From positions 11,661,001 through 11,725,000 of the forward strand of contig NC_091972.1 of the NCBI RefSeq assembly GCF_036711975.1: a stretch of DNA of 64,000 nt. Direction: 5' to 3'. This stretch comes from Onthophagus taurus. Its lineage: Eukaryota > Arthropoda > Insecta > Coleoptera > Scarabaeidae. Under the pieces are notes generated by a model. That model was not told where the DNA came from. It saw only the letters and a program-made list of their open reading frames with translations, and made no database searches. The translations under genes and the position numbers were made by a program. Positions within the stretch are counted from its first letter, which is position 1; each line of letters begins with the position of its first letter. Positions 13,901 to 25,838 of this stretch are shown in pieces.

Positions 13901-16421
13901 TGAAAAGTGGTCCGTCTTGGAGACCGATCTCTTCCAACAAGCTTTATCAAAGTATGGTAAAGATTTCGCAATGATATCCCAAGAAATCGGATCGAAATCG
14001 ATGAAACAATGCGTCGAGTTTTACTATGTTTACAAAAAGATGTGTAAAGAGGATTATAAGGTAGCTAAACAGCTTAGAGAGAGATGGTCAAGTGCTGAAA
14101 TTGAAGAGAAGCAGTTTGCCGATTCAAAATTACTTGGGGTAATTAAAGTGCTTAAGAATTCTTTATTGTTTATTTGTTGAACATTTTAGATTGCAGACTC
14201 GGGATCACCTATAACTGAACAAAGAAGTTTTCCGTGCGAATTCGTGGATTGTTCTGCAGTAAGTTTTAATTAAATTAAATAGTCTTAAGTAAAGTATAAT
14301 GTTGTAAAGATGTAATCTCAAAAGTTTATTTTAGTTGGCGTTGTCAGAGCTAAAAGAATATACATTAGTTGAGTCACTTTTTAGTCCAAATACAATACTA
14401 TTACTTCATCATACGGTGTCTTTGTTAAGTGGTATTATTAATGTACCACTATTAACTTTGCGTCAGCTCATGGTCCCATAAATAAATGGGTAGCTTCTAC
14501 TGGGCTAAAAGCCCTGATTACAAAGTTGTTATTTATCGAGGTTAGAAGAGAAATTGATTTGTTGCGGTTTGTGACTTTCTGGAGAGACGTGGAACTAAAC
14601 GCTAGATGTGTTCTAAAAAGAGATAGACGGGTCAATTGCCATTCTTCATCTGCATGTCGAACGCTCTATAATAGCAAGTAATTACAAGCATTTCTGATCG
14701 GGTGCAAACACATTGAAGCGGTCGAAATATGATGGCGTTGTTTGATATGTATAATTCGAATCGCGGGTTTCCGACCGGTCAGAAACACTTGGAACAAAGC
14801 TATTAACTTCAAAGTAAAGTAAATCAATGGTAACTATAATTTCTTGTCTGACCAAATCGATTACATTTAATGAGCGGTAAATTACTGAAACACGAATTGT
14901 TTGCAATTTCACCTCTAAACGACTTCGTTTTCGAAAAGGCATAAAAATCCGCAACATTATTCTGATTTATGTTGTCAGGACAGAATGATGTACAAAGTCT
15001 TGAGTCTCACTATATAGCCATTTATAGAAAAATCTTGAGAATAAGCAGGGTGAGCAGAACAAACCTGAAGATATTAGAAAGATTGGAGAAAGAAAGAGAA
15101 ACTGTCAAGACAATTAAAATCATAAAACTGCAAATCTTGGTCACATGCACGTGGGGAGAAAAACAAACTTTTACAAAGTATTGTTCAAGGAAAGATACGA
15201 GCAGAAGAAGTATAGAAAGAAGGCGCATATCCTGGATGAATAACCTAAGACCTAAGAATTGTTTAGAGCTGCAACATCAAAAGTAGAAATTGTCTAAAAC
15301 ATTACATTTTTTATTTTTATCAATCGGTATTGACAATTAAAGAATACTATAGATCACGTTAGTTAATCATATATATTGTTAATTTAATAAGAGTTTAATT
15401 AAAAAAATATTTATTATGAACATATTGTACGTTTCATTATGAATTATTTGTTTATCTTTTTTAGAGTTTTAATTCAAAAGCAGCCCTAAATGGTCACATT
15501 AGGATACATGGTGGCAGCGTGCGTAGTAATTGTCCGAATACGACATCCATCCAAGAAAGAAAGTTAACGTTGGTCACCTCAAGCAACCAGTGTCACAACA
15601 GCGAAACGATAGAAGATTATCCGTGTAAGATATGCGGGAAGTAAGTGTCTACAAATTCACCAATAGCATAGAGCCTAAGGTAAATTGAATACAGTAGGTG
15701 TGTAGGTGTATCGCTTTCGTGCTAACACCAAAAGATATATAAAATACCAACAAATACTACTACAACTCTGTTTACCGTCAAAAAATTGACTACATCAAAA
15801 ACATGAAAGCCTCTTTCTATATCTATCCGACTTGCGCTAAAGTAGCTATCAACATCCGATGGACGGATTTTTACAATTTAGAGGTACTTACATTTTGGTT
15901 TTGCCCTATTTTCCGTTTTACTGCCTACTTTTATTCTTCACCAAAAATCTATACAAAAAAGATTATCTATACATTTTTTGATAGTTTAGAATGATTTAGA
16001 TTTAGATATAGATTATAGTATGGATGATCTTTTAAATTTACTGTATATATAAGGATAAGCATGCTCTCTTAAGAAATTTTCCGAACGTTTTTATTTGAAG
16101 TATCGCTATATACCACACACAACTATTAAAAAACCACACTGTACATAAATACCTATAGTACATATGCTGGTTTTTCTTTCTACTGTACTAACAATCTTAA
16201 TTTCTATACTATCTATTTAAAAAAAAATATCTTAAATAAATATGTTAAAAATTAATTACAACAATCGTTTCTAACATCATCAAAATGATTTATGTTATAG
16301 GATATTCACAAAAATAAAAAGTAGAAGTGCTCATATGAAATCTCATCGGATACAAGATGAAGGCAGACGTGGTTTTTATTCCTTCGATCACGCACCAATC
16401 AATAATTCCTTCGGTACTTAG
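1940..16421 (+). CDS. C2H2 zinc-finger / ELM2 / SANT transcriptional co-regulator, TRERF1/ZNF541-like (5' end missing)
   Basis: Twelve coding exons join in phase: 1940-2058, 3812-3930, 4017-4359, 4979-5143, 11185-11379, 11434-13166, 13221-13417, 13478-13770, 13821-14138, 14190-14258, 15465-15640 and 16301-16421 (stop TAG 16419-16421). They encode 1281 residues; the N-terminus is absent. In order: three tandem C2H2 fingers (2050-4140; the first is split by an intron between CQ and VCSKVF), a Ser/Thr-rich linker, a finger CNLCHRKF ending at 11379, a long Pro/Ser-rich region, an ELM2 segment (about 13540-13860, with ALPGGG), a SANT domain (about 13870-14050, [11 protein letters not shown]), an unusual C-x4-C finger split by an intron (14238-15510), and a last finger CKICGKIF. 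This order matches TRERF1/ZNF541/MIDEAS proteins, whose ELM2-SANT modules recruit HDAC1/2 (MiDAC-type complexes) in the nucleus. A nuclear deacetylase-scaffold role is inferred from the family; the exact orthologue is not decided. Confidence 0.9.
2059..3811 (+). other. Intron of the zinc-finger gene
   Basis: This 1.75 kb intron lies between two exons that together form the first zinc finger (donor after CAG at 2058, acceptor CAG ending 3811). It contains CpG-rich blocks around 2570-2840, 2980-3260 and 3620-3800 in otherwise AT-rich DNA. No coding or mobile element was recognised. Confidence 0.6.
5756..5783. promoter_or_regulatory. Palindrome with paired CRE half-sites
   Basis: Two perfect 11-bp inverted arms (TACGTGACGTT and AACGTCACGTA) flank a 6-bp centre. 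Each arm carries a TGACGT/ACGTCA half-site of the kind bound by CREB/ATF bZIP factors. It lies in the 6 kb intron of the co-regulator gene. A regulatory role is inference. Confidence 0.4.
6550..7120 (-). mobile_element. Non-LTR retrotransposon (LINE) reverse-transcriptase relic
   Basis: The minus strand around 7100-7030 encodes [18 protein letters not shown], which resembles the conserved 'KYLGV-D--L-W--HI' segment C-terminal to the RT palm in insect LINEs. It is followed at 7064-6870 by '[19 protein letters not shown]', resembling 'Y-L--S---YGI-AWG' of the same elements. Reading frames are broken by stops downstream. This is a decayed fragment inside a host intron. Confidence 0.6.
14259..15464 (+). 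other. Intron of the zinc-finger gene splitting the C-x4-C finger
   Basis: Donor GTAAGT at 14259 and acceptor TTAG ending at 15464. The intron separates the cysteine pair from the histidine pair of one zinc finger. A LINE relic (14969-15290) sits inside it. Confidence 0.6.
14969..15290 (+). mobile_element. RTE-like LINE C-terminal relic
   Basis: An open frame of 105 codons contains [20 protein letters not shown], then [18 protein letters not shown], then [16 protein letters not shown]. This order matches the C-terminal tail of insect endonuclease-reverse transcriptase LINEs (typical 'RRILRI-W-D', 'LQYLGH--R', 'GRRRISWL-NLR'). The upstream RT domain is missing, so this is a 5'-truncated copy inside a host intron. 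Confidence 0.65.
15641..16300 (+). other. Last intron of the zinc-finger gene
   Basis: Donor GTAAGT at 15641 and acceptor ATAG ending at 16300. AT-rich with no element recognised. It splits the final C2H2 finger just after CKICGK. Confidence 0.6.
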
Positions 16422-19231
16422 CGTTCACCCGAGTCGTCGACATCGACGGTCAGCGTCCATCATCATCGTCATCGTCAAAAACCTAAGCAACAGCATCGGC
16501 AGCAATCAAACGAGACTTCCGGTCGTAGCGTCCTCTACTTCCTGGTAAACCTGGCGCGATCCGACGCGAGCACATGATGAGTTTTCTTCTTTTTTCCTAA
16601 CCACTCTAATAAAAGATGTGCGAGAAGAAGGGAAATTTTTTAGATTTGAAAATAATAAAGTAACGGTTAGATATGAAATAAGAAAGTGAGATATAAATAA
16701 AAAATAATGAGTAAAAGATGGAAAAAAGAAAAATATTTATATTTATTACTTAAAAAAAAAGAAAAAAATTCAAATTAAAAAAAAATTGGGGTTGTGTTTC
16801 GTTATGCCGCGCGTAACGACAGTGCCTTCGAGATTGAGTGAGACAAAGAACCCGGTTAAAGAAGTCGGTTAAAGCAGCTCTACGTCGGTGTGCTACGAGG
16901 TGTGGGGGTGATTTTGTAAAATTTTTGGGAACGCTTATTCCGGAGCGAAACGTCGACTTAAAAATGCCAAGGTAAATAAATAATCAAAGATTTTAAATCA
17001 AATTTTAGTAACTTAATCAAAAAAGATTAAGGATAATACCAAAAAAGACATTAAAATGCCAAATAAAGTGCAGATACCTCTGTTTTTTCAAATTGTTTTT
17101 CGTTCTTGATCATTATACAAATTATTTTAACTCTGTTGTTTAAACAATACTCATCAGAACTGTTCCTAAAAGAAGTTTATAAATCATTAATATTTTTTTT
17201 AACAAAAACGTTTAATAAAATCAAAATTGGTTTAATATAATGAACCAATTAGGAACAGTTTTGATATTCGTGTGGCTGTGATCGTCCCCTTAAAAACACC
17301 CTCGCCCCCAATTTTTCTATACTCGTACTTTAAAGGCGCTCTAATTAGTGATTAAAACTTAATCAAAAAGAAAACGTCGATCGTCGATATTTCGCTTCGG
17401 TATAGCGTCGTCAGAAAAAGAAGCCTAAAATAAATCTACGAAATGAATTAAAAAAAACATGAAGACAAACCGCAAAGCAACGAGCAATAGTAAAATGATT
17501 TTAAATAATCAAATATCATTATGGCCATAATTAGATATTGAAATATACGTATTATAAATAAAAAAAATAAATTAAAAATAATAATAATAATAATAACGAA
17601 GTGGTAAGCGCAAAAGAAACGTTTGCTGGGGGCCTCTTGTTTTATAATAGTAAAATTATAAAGAAAAATAATTTTAAAAAATATATTAATAATAAAATAT
17701 TAATAATAAAATATTTATAACACTAATGAAAATAAAATTTTCAAGGGTTTGCTCAATAATAACGTATATTTTAGATTACAAAACGTTTATCTTTTTTAAT
17801 TATAAAACAGTTTTAAAAAGCTCGAACAAAAAATACAAAAAACTGTCTATGGGGCCCCGAGGGAATGATTAAAAAAACATGATAAATAAAAAAGGGGCGC
17901 CGGACCCCGTTTACTCTGTGTTGTGATCTTTTTAAAAGTCTATTACTATGAATCTATCTATATATATATTAATACTTAATAATAAAATAAATAAATATTT
18001 GTACATGTTATGTATATGTATCTAGAAAAGATGAACAAAAAAAATAAAATAAAAATAAACTCCCGGTCGCCACTGAGGGCGCTACGAGTGCGATCTCCAT
18101 GAAAAATTCAAATCGACAATCCCCTCAATTCGTACCTCTAATTATTCTATATATTCTTCATTAATCTTCGAAAATCTTTCTTATACATAAACAAACTTAT
18201 TTTTCATTTTCGCTTTCTTCTCTGTGTTGTAATACTGCGCGATGGCGAAAACGGATATTATTATTAATTAAACTGTTTATTACATTATTACTTAGACCGA
18301 CAAAAATTTGATGACCTCTAAAATCACTTTAAAAACCTAACATTGATTCTTAATTTATATGCTTTAATTTTCCATTCCACGATTTTACCCTCATTTAAAG
18401 TTTTTATTATAAGACTTTTTTTTTATCATTTTAAGAAAGAAACATTAAAATTTTAAATATTATTAATAGATTGTTTAAAAGTTCCAAATTTTGTCGGTCT
18501 ATGTTATTATTAGTTGTTAAGGTGCTTTCTCGATGTTCGTTTTTAAATTTATATAAAAAAGGTAAAAAAAAATAATTATTAAATGGTATAAGCGATAATA
18601 AAATAGTTAAAACGATAAACGTTAACGCGACAAAAAGACAACGGTGGATGTTTGAATGTTATTAATCGTGAATAAAAAAAACCTCTCACTTTGTATATGT
18701 ATTACAAATAAAGAAAAATGTTTCTGTAAAGGAAAGAAACAAATTATTTGTAAACGTTGTAATATTCGAACCCCGATAGATTTAAGAAAAAAACTGATAT
18801 GAAAAGTAAAAAAAAAGATGGCGTTGATCGCGCCTACGTTGCGCCCTCTTTCGGCGGACTACGAACTGGTGCCACATATGTTATACTGTAGGTATCAGGT
18901 GCTCATTATTTATCAATTAAATGGTTGTTGAATTTATGTGCCCCTGGATGAACTCTAAACGATGAAACAAAATGATTTTTTTTGTTAGATATATTTTTTT
19001 TTAATTTGAAACGCTTGTGCATTATAATTTTATAAAGCTTTAAATTTTTACATTGCTTACGTTTATTGTATTCTTGTTAGCTTTTTTTATGATTAATAAA
19101 TAAATCTTAAAAACTAAATTTTATAATCAAAAATTAATGTTAAAATAATACTAGGATTGTAAAGTACAAAAGTGTTATTAAAAAAATGATATTCTGGAAG
19201 AAAAATTCCTGAAACTTTGCTCAATTCTTTC
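16422..19231 (+). other. 3' UTR or 3' flank of the zinc-finger gene
   Basis: AT-rich DNA follows the stop codon at 16421, with many AATAAA hexamers and short A-runs and no open frame of note. How much is transcribed cannot be told from sequence. A CTCF-like motif lies at about 18066-18085. Confidence 0.4.
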
Positions 19232-22200
19232 TACAGGGTGATTTAGTAAAACAACATTATTGATTTAAGTTATTAATCTAAAATTAACTTAAGTTGAAAT
19301 ATTATATCACTTGAAAAAAATTTAAATAATTAAAATTCTTTGATGTGTAAATTATGTATTTAGGGGCTATAAACATCTTTTATGATATTATAGTTTTATG
19401 GTAATGATGCTGCTATCTACTATCTGTGAAGCACCTCAAACCACAATCACTCTATATTCATCACACATAGCATAGATAGTTAATAATACTTTGAACATTT
19501 CGTAATTATTCTATGCTTGTTTCTATCACAAAAGGTGCACGTCTTATTTTTAATACGAGCATTTTTTGGAAGTTCTGCAGTAGATGTTACATCCCCCATA
19601 CATTTCTCCATTGTTCTTCTCAAAGTAGTTATCTCTTTTTTGCCCGAGAATGGTTCGATAAGACTATTATTAGTATCATATCATTGTTATAATAAATTAC
19701 CATTTCCTATCTGTATCTACAAAACTTAACTAATAACTGATGAATTAGATTGATTTTTTGTTATTATAATTTGTTTTTTAGTAAGAATTTTATCAAGCAA
19801 TGTTCCAAGAATATTTTTGGACATATATATGACCTGGTTATGGCTTCTCATAAAATCTCGGGACTTGCATAATGAACTCTCCACCCTACATTCGTAGTAT
19901 ATTTTACATACTGTAATGTAGTGTCCACACTCACCTTCCTAGTATTGCCAAATTCATTCACATCTCATCTTTTTCGTTACTGTTCAATTCTTATGGGTAT
20001 TAACCACATATGCAAAAATTGTTGGTTATTCAACTAATTTAGCACACTTTTTATGGTAACATTTTTCTCGCTGACTACATTTGTAAATGCCATTATCTTT
20101 GAAACTTGTTTCTTCTAGCTAGTTGCTAAGGTTTTATATGCGTTTAGAGTAGTAATATTTACACCTTAATTCATTTTGCCATTAGCAGTTACAAGATTAA
20201 GGATAGAAAGACATATTGTCTAATAGTTTTTACCAGAACTTACAAATCCAGTTGGAGTACATGATGCTGTAAATCACGGATGATGAATACATTACGTACC
20301 ATGCGCCAATTTTCTTAGCTTTGGGAAATCTCCTCATTGTAATGAATGCCAGAAATGAATCAGAAACATTTTGATATGTAAAAACCTCATCAATTTTTGT
20401 TTTTAGCAATGAATTTTTTCTTAAATCTATTAAATTACTAATTTCTAGCCTATTAAATGCTCTAATTTCATTCAAAAATGTCGCAAACTCTTAGTTATAA
20501 CGCATTTTTTATTTAAAATATTCTCATAACACACCGTCATGAGTTTGTTGTAATCTAATTGTGATTCTCTTATTTTACCACACAATGACTTCAAACTGAC
20601 AAGATCTTTATAAAAATGTTTAACTATTATCTTAATCTTATTAACTTCATCTAAAGCTGTAGTTCCAAAGTCTTCCAATTGCTGGAATACATACTGAGAG
20701 AGTGGCTTAGTATACGAGATTATATCAAGTTGGGGTGCAATATTTAGAGATAAAGCTTCTTCGTCAAAAAGAGCAAAGATTCGCAAGATTTAATTAGTTC
20801 CACATATACCATATACATTTTTACACAACTTCTTCTAAATGCTTACGTGATAGCTTGGAATCCGATTTAGTTCAATGTCTATCAACATAATTCTTTATAG
20901 CACTTTCAGAAAGTTTTTGATTAACTCAAAACATCTCTACTTTAACTTTTCATATATTACTAAAGAAATTTGTTGTGATAATTTAGTATCTACATCAGTA
21001 CAGCATTTGCTAAAGCTTACTGTATGCTTCAAAAGCGCATGTATAGTAAGAAAGCAACATAGGGACTTATAATATTTTGAGGTTATACCCACCATATAGC
21101 GGTTATGTTCTATGTCATCTACTTCTGGGATTTCGTCCCAGAAGTATGTATCCGTTGGTATAAATACAAATTTATCGGTAGTCTTTTGTTTTAGTGTTGT
21201 TTTTTGTTGTCAAATTTTAGATAAGATGTCTCATGAATCAATCAACCGAAAATTTTTATGTATTATCTACCTAATCAGAGTCATCGTAGGAGTTTTTGCC
21301 AACAAATACAACCGCATTAAATACAACGTACTACTTATATTGAGCAGTAACATACTTAATGATTTAACTATACAGATTTAATCAGTCAATTACATTGTTC
21401 GATGTAGCACCTGAGGTATTAAATATCTCAATGTTATAATTGAAAAAGTAAGGGTAATAGAACAAGTTTCAAAATCTGCAATAAAATAATTAAAATGCAA
21501 TTTTGGTCTTCTTAAAACTAGGACTATCTGCTTTCTTCTTGATGTGTCATGCTGCAAGTCATTTAATAGATTTACGCCAGTTACAGACAGGTTGACAATT
21601 GAAGTTGTTTTCTTGTCACTAATTCTCGTAACCAAGGAATGATATGATGCGATCACCAAAACAAACAATCTAGAAAACAATCCAGAACAATGTAAGCGAA
21701 AATTGCATAGGTAATGTGTGGACATAGTGAAATTGAAAATAACAGTAGGTGGTACTCATCATCGTTAACTCTGGATTAATCCAGAGTTAACATTTGCTTA
21801 AGCAAAGATTAAGAAAGTAGGAGTTCTCAAAATTTTCGGTCTCTTTGAAGGTATGAACATTCTCTAATCAGATACTTTTGATTTTAAATCTGCCGCGTTG
21901 TTTTCCTGGTCGACATCCTTTGCTCATTAACGATGTGACAAACATCTTCTGCACTTCATTTGTTCGTTTTCATTTGTACGTCCGATATCTTTGAAATTTT
22001 AGCAAACATTAAATCAGCTTATATTAGAGGAAAGGTGTTGATCTCAAGTTACTTCTACTTTCTCTGCATCTGATATATTCTTCCGTTAATTAATTCTTAA
22101 GGCACTATCTGCCAAACTCTACTTTGGGTTTCTTCTGCGTTTAAAGTCTAAATTGTATTAGGTTCGTTACTATAGCATATCACCGTAACATTCATTTGTA

Positions 22201-22408
22201 GTACTCGAAAGACATTCATATCTACATTAGTACAACATTAGATTCTTATGATCTGCAGCCTGAACTTTAGCTTTCTCAACATAGATGAAAATTTTGCTTT
22301 TTATGATAGGAATTTTCAAGCAACCTTAAAGCCCGACGTGGTGAAGTGCTAGAATATGTCGGCATTTTAGTTTTTTTTTAATCCAGATTTAACTGAATCA
22401 CCCTATAT
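19232..22408 (-). mobile_element. Decayed DNA transposon with terminal inverted repeats, piggyBac-like tail
   Basis: The left end AGGGTGATTTAGT (about 19235) is matched in inverted orientation by ACTGAATCACCCT (about 22392-22404), bounding about 3.2 kb. On the minus strand near the left end, about 19590-19450, is KTCTFCDRNKHR then TKCSKYY, a CxxC...CxxY pattern like the Cys-rich C-terminal tail of piggyBac-type transposases. Further minus-strand frames (20786-20475, 20475-20230, and about 21200-21070) are interrupted by stops and I do not recognise them. The tail sits next to the left inverted repeat, as expected for a transposase read on the minus strand. The piggyBac assignment is tentative. 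Confidence 0.45.
21764..21791. repeat. Perfect 28-bp palindrome inside the transposon relic
   Basis: Two uninterrupted 14-bp arms, GTTAACTCTGGATT and its exact inverse, meet with no spacer. The arm resembles the sequence beside the element's right terminus (AATCCAGATTTAAC at about 22380), so it may be a junction of two subterminal repeats. Confidence 0.6.
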
Positions 22409-24600
22409 TATAGTTATATATTATAATTTTGTAAAAAACTATTTATCGGCCTATATAAAATAACAATAAATTTACAAAATCTTCATCGTTTAGTGACATC
22501 CAAAGGCAACAACTGTGTTATTATGCAATGTAACTTGACACTAGTGACTGTGTGATTATACGAACAATCATTCAATAAACGTAAATTTTAAAATTAAATA
22601 ATGAAAAAACAAAAACGAAATGAATCGAGATAGAGGTCGAGGAAATATTATTTTTTCTAAAATCAAAAAGAATGAAAAACCTTTCCAAAAATATTATTTT
22701 AGCTTTGTATCTTATTTTCCCTCACTTCCAAAGGTATTAACTTTTTTTACTTAAACTTTCTTCTGCTAATTTCTTGACTCGCGTGTCGTGTGTGCCTACT
22801 TCAGTTGTGCCAACTTTACAGTTAAGCTAATTACTCCTAATTAATTATTAATGCATTCACAAAGAAAAACGACGAGAAACTTAAAAAGTTGATTAAAATA
22901 AAAAAAAACTCACAAAGCTCTCTTTATAATAAAAATAATAAATCAGTGTCACGTCACATGTCATATTTAGTGTAATCGCTTGTATATTTGTAAATAGGCC
23001 ATTTATTAGTTTTTATTGACCGTTAATAACAAAAATTATCTCTCGATTATTTAATGTATAAAATCGACGAAACTTTTATTTCGTAATTTGTCGGTTTTAC
23101 GAATTCGTTCGCAAAGATTTTTAAAAAGAATGAATAAAAAACATGGATACTAATTTCTTTTACCCCGACATCCCCGCATTGTCGCTCTCTCAGCATTCTT
23201 AAATAGAATTAAAAAATGGTATAAGTAAAAATTTGATGAAAAAAATTAAATAAATAAACATTTTTTAGGGGGACGTGTAGTATGCAATAATAATCTATTT
23301 AATTGTATAATCGCGTGTACATTATTAATGTCATTCTCCCGTTTCTATTTGATGAATACAATTAAAAAAAAAATAAAAAAAAAAATAGAAAAAAGTGTGC
23401 ATACTCAGTCATTTTTAAGATTTTATACGTGAAATATTTTCATACTATAAACCGAGAAATAAATATTGTTAATAGATGAGTAGAAGGAATTGTTCAACGT
23501 CACCAATGCGAAACCGGAAATGACTGATTATGACGTCATCAATGAACAGCTGCATCGCTTTTGCCGTGTTTTTTCCATATTTGTTGATATGTCGATAAAT
23601 ATGCCGTTCCCTTATTGTACCTGAGCGTTTAAGAAAAAGAAAAAACATACAACATACACAGAAAACACAAAATGTACTCGAAACTCAAAAAAAATACTTA
23701 ATTTTTTTAATTATTAATTATTAAGAAGATAAACAGATTTTCGTTATAATAAAACTAACTTTCGACTTTTAGGTTGTAAGTATTATTATGATTATTATTA
23801 AATTGAGGTTCAATAATAAGTGAACAAAAAAAACCAAAAGAATGTTGTGCTCATTTTATAATAAAAATAAAAATTATATTATATATAAAAAATCATAGAT
23901 GATATCAAAAAAATAAGAACAAGAAAAGAACTATACAAAAATGTCAATATATTCTTAGCTCAAAAATTTTTTATAAGTATACAGTATGAGTTTTTCTCTT
24001 TCGAAGTTTGTAATCTAAGGTTATTAAGGAATAATTGTAATAATGATGTCACGAGTGTGTTCAACCTGAACAGATTTTCTTGGACTTGTTATAAGAGCGA
24101 GAAAGTTTATACAGTAATTATTAAAAATTATTAAAAAAATTTAATGAAAAAGTTAATTTCTCAAACTCGACAATCTTTTCTAGTCACGCCGGCTTCCGTC
24201 ATTTCATTTCATATCATTAAGAAAAAAAGACGAAGTCGAGAAAATCTGTTGTTGTTTAATAAATTATTAAATTTAATTTATATTACTTATAAGTGAAGAA
24301 GAAAAACTATTCTTTTTTCAGTCATGTCTACTTATTTTTAAGTTTTAATCAATATACTTTTTTTTCTATATGATTATAATACGCACACACTTTTAGACTT
24401 ACGATATTGTGTTGACTATTAATTATTATTGATTAAATTAATTAATTAATTATTAATATAATTGTTTTGTTTGACTGTTTTAAATGAATATTTGTTGTTA
24501 AATTCTGTCCAAAGATTTCCAAACGTATATATATAAAATAAAAATGTATATGTATATACTTGTATTATATGTATGCACAATAAAAAATGGCGTTGTACTT
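22409..24600 (+). other. AT-rich flank, possible distal 3' UTR
   Basis: No gene is visible. It contains homopolymer A-runs, AATAAA hexamers, and a strong polyadenylation-like context at about 24570-24620 (CACAATAAAAAATGG followed by T-rich DNA). It could be the distal 3' UTR of the zinc-finger gene, interrupted by the transposon, or plain intergenic DNA. Confidence 0.35.
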
Positions 24601-24639
24601 GTATTTCTTTTTATTAATTCTCTTTTACTGGTTTGGTTC

Positions 24640-25120
24640 GTTGAAAACAAGATTCGGTTTCGGTTTCAGCCAATTTTGGCCAAAATATGACTTTTGGTAA
24701 TGTTTCTCTTCCTGCCAAAATCAACCGAAACTTTGTTTGTCTAGTCTCGGCTAGTGTTTTTCTATTATTGTATCTGCTTTAGCTTGCGCATACGGAAATT
24801 TCATCTTGTTTCAAGCAAAAGTATGTAAAGAGCGAAAGATTTAAAACGAGTTGGGATTTCTATGACAAAAACACTGCAAAAGTCATATGTAAACTTTGCA
24901 AAAAACTTTATCCTTTGGGCAGTAACGAACCAAAAAAACAAACAATACATGGATTGAAGCAACTTTTATTCAAATTTCACAATTTCAAGCGTCGACAAAA
25001 TTCTTCACAAATGGATGAGAAAAAAAATGAACCTAAGGTAAAAAATAAAGATGTGACATACATTAATAATAACAATCAAATTTCATGCAATGTATGCTGC
25101 TATACTCTATAGTGGAAAGT
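24640..25120 (+). mobile_element. hAT-like transposon remnant with a BED-type zinc finger
   Basis: The frame from about 24808 to 25110 encodes SERFKTSWDFYDKNTAKVIC followed by KLCKKLYPLGS, TIHGLKQLLFKFH. This has the BED finger layout: aromatic residues, CxxC, then a Thr...Leu...H...H-like helix. The upstream 24640-24740 is rich in TTCGGTTTCGG-like motifs. Later frames are broken and no dimerisation domain is seen. The relic lies between the zinc-finger gene and the receptor cluster. Confidence 0.55.
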
Positions 25121-25838
25121 ACTGCTTTTAGATATTTTAATTTAGCAGATCCAAACGCCAATTGGGTTGTGCAACGTGTATGGCGCTTTTTGATTCAATA
25201 GATTGTTTATCTCATACTTTGAAGGCATAGAAACAGCGATAAATAGGTGCAGAAGGAGTGAACAAGCGACCAGAAAAGTCACAGATTGTCAAAATCATTG
25301 CGGACCCACTCTTTACTACTAAACATAGAAGTGCGGTGGAATAGCATGTGAGTGAAGCAAACAAAAATGGCAATTAAAAATGGGATGTTGATGAGCTGTA
25401 TGAATCGAATATAATGCGACAAAAGTTTAGTATAGACCCCTCCAGATAATTATTTTGAAAATCGATTACCTACATACTTTTTTTTAATTTTTAATAGAAA
25501 GTAATTTTGCACAAAGTTGAATTATTTAATCTAGCAATTACCTTTGCTTATTTCCAATCGATTATTTTTAAAAATTTATCAAATCTAAAAAAAAATTATT
25601 AATTATGCATAAGCTTCAATTTCTATAAATATCCGTTCATTTTTTCGAGTAAATACACTACAATTTTATTTCTTAACAAGTAAAACTTATTATTAAATCA
25701 CAAATATTTAATTAAAGGGGAATAATTAATTCAAAGGAAACGAAGAGTTTTCCCTATTTATTCCAAACATATTAATTAAAACAGTTAATAATAAACTACC
25801 TTACACACAAATTTGCTTTAAAAAACTCTCTGTTCAAC

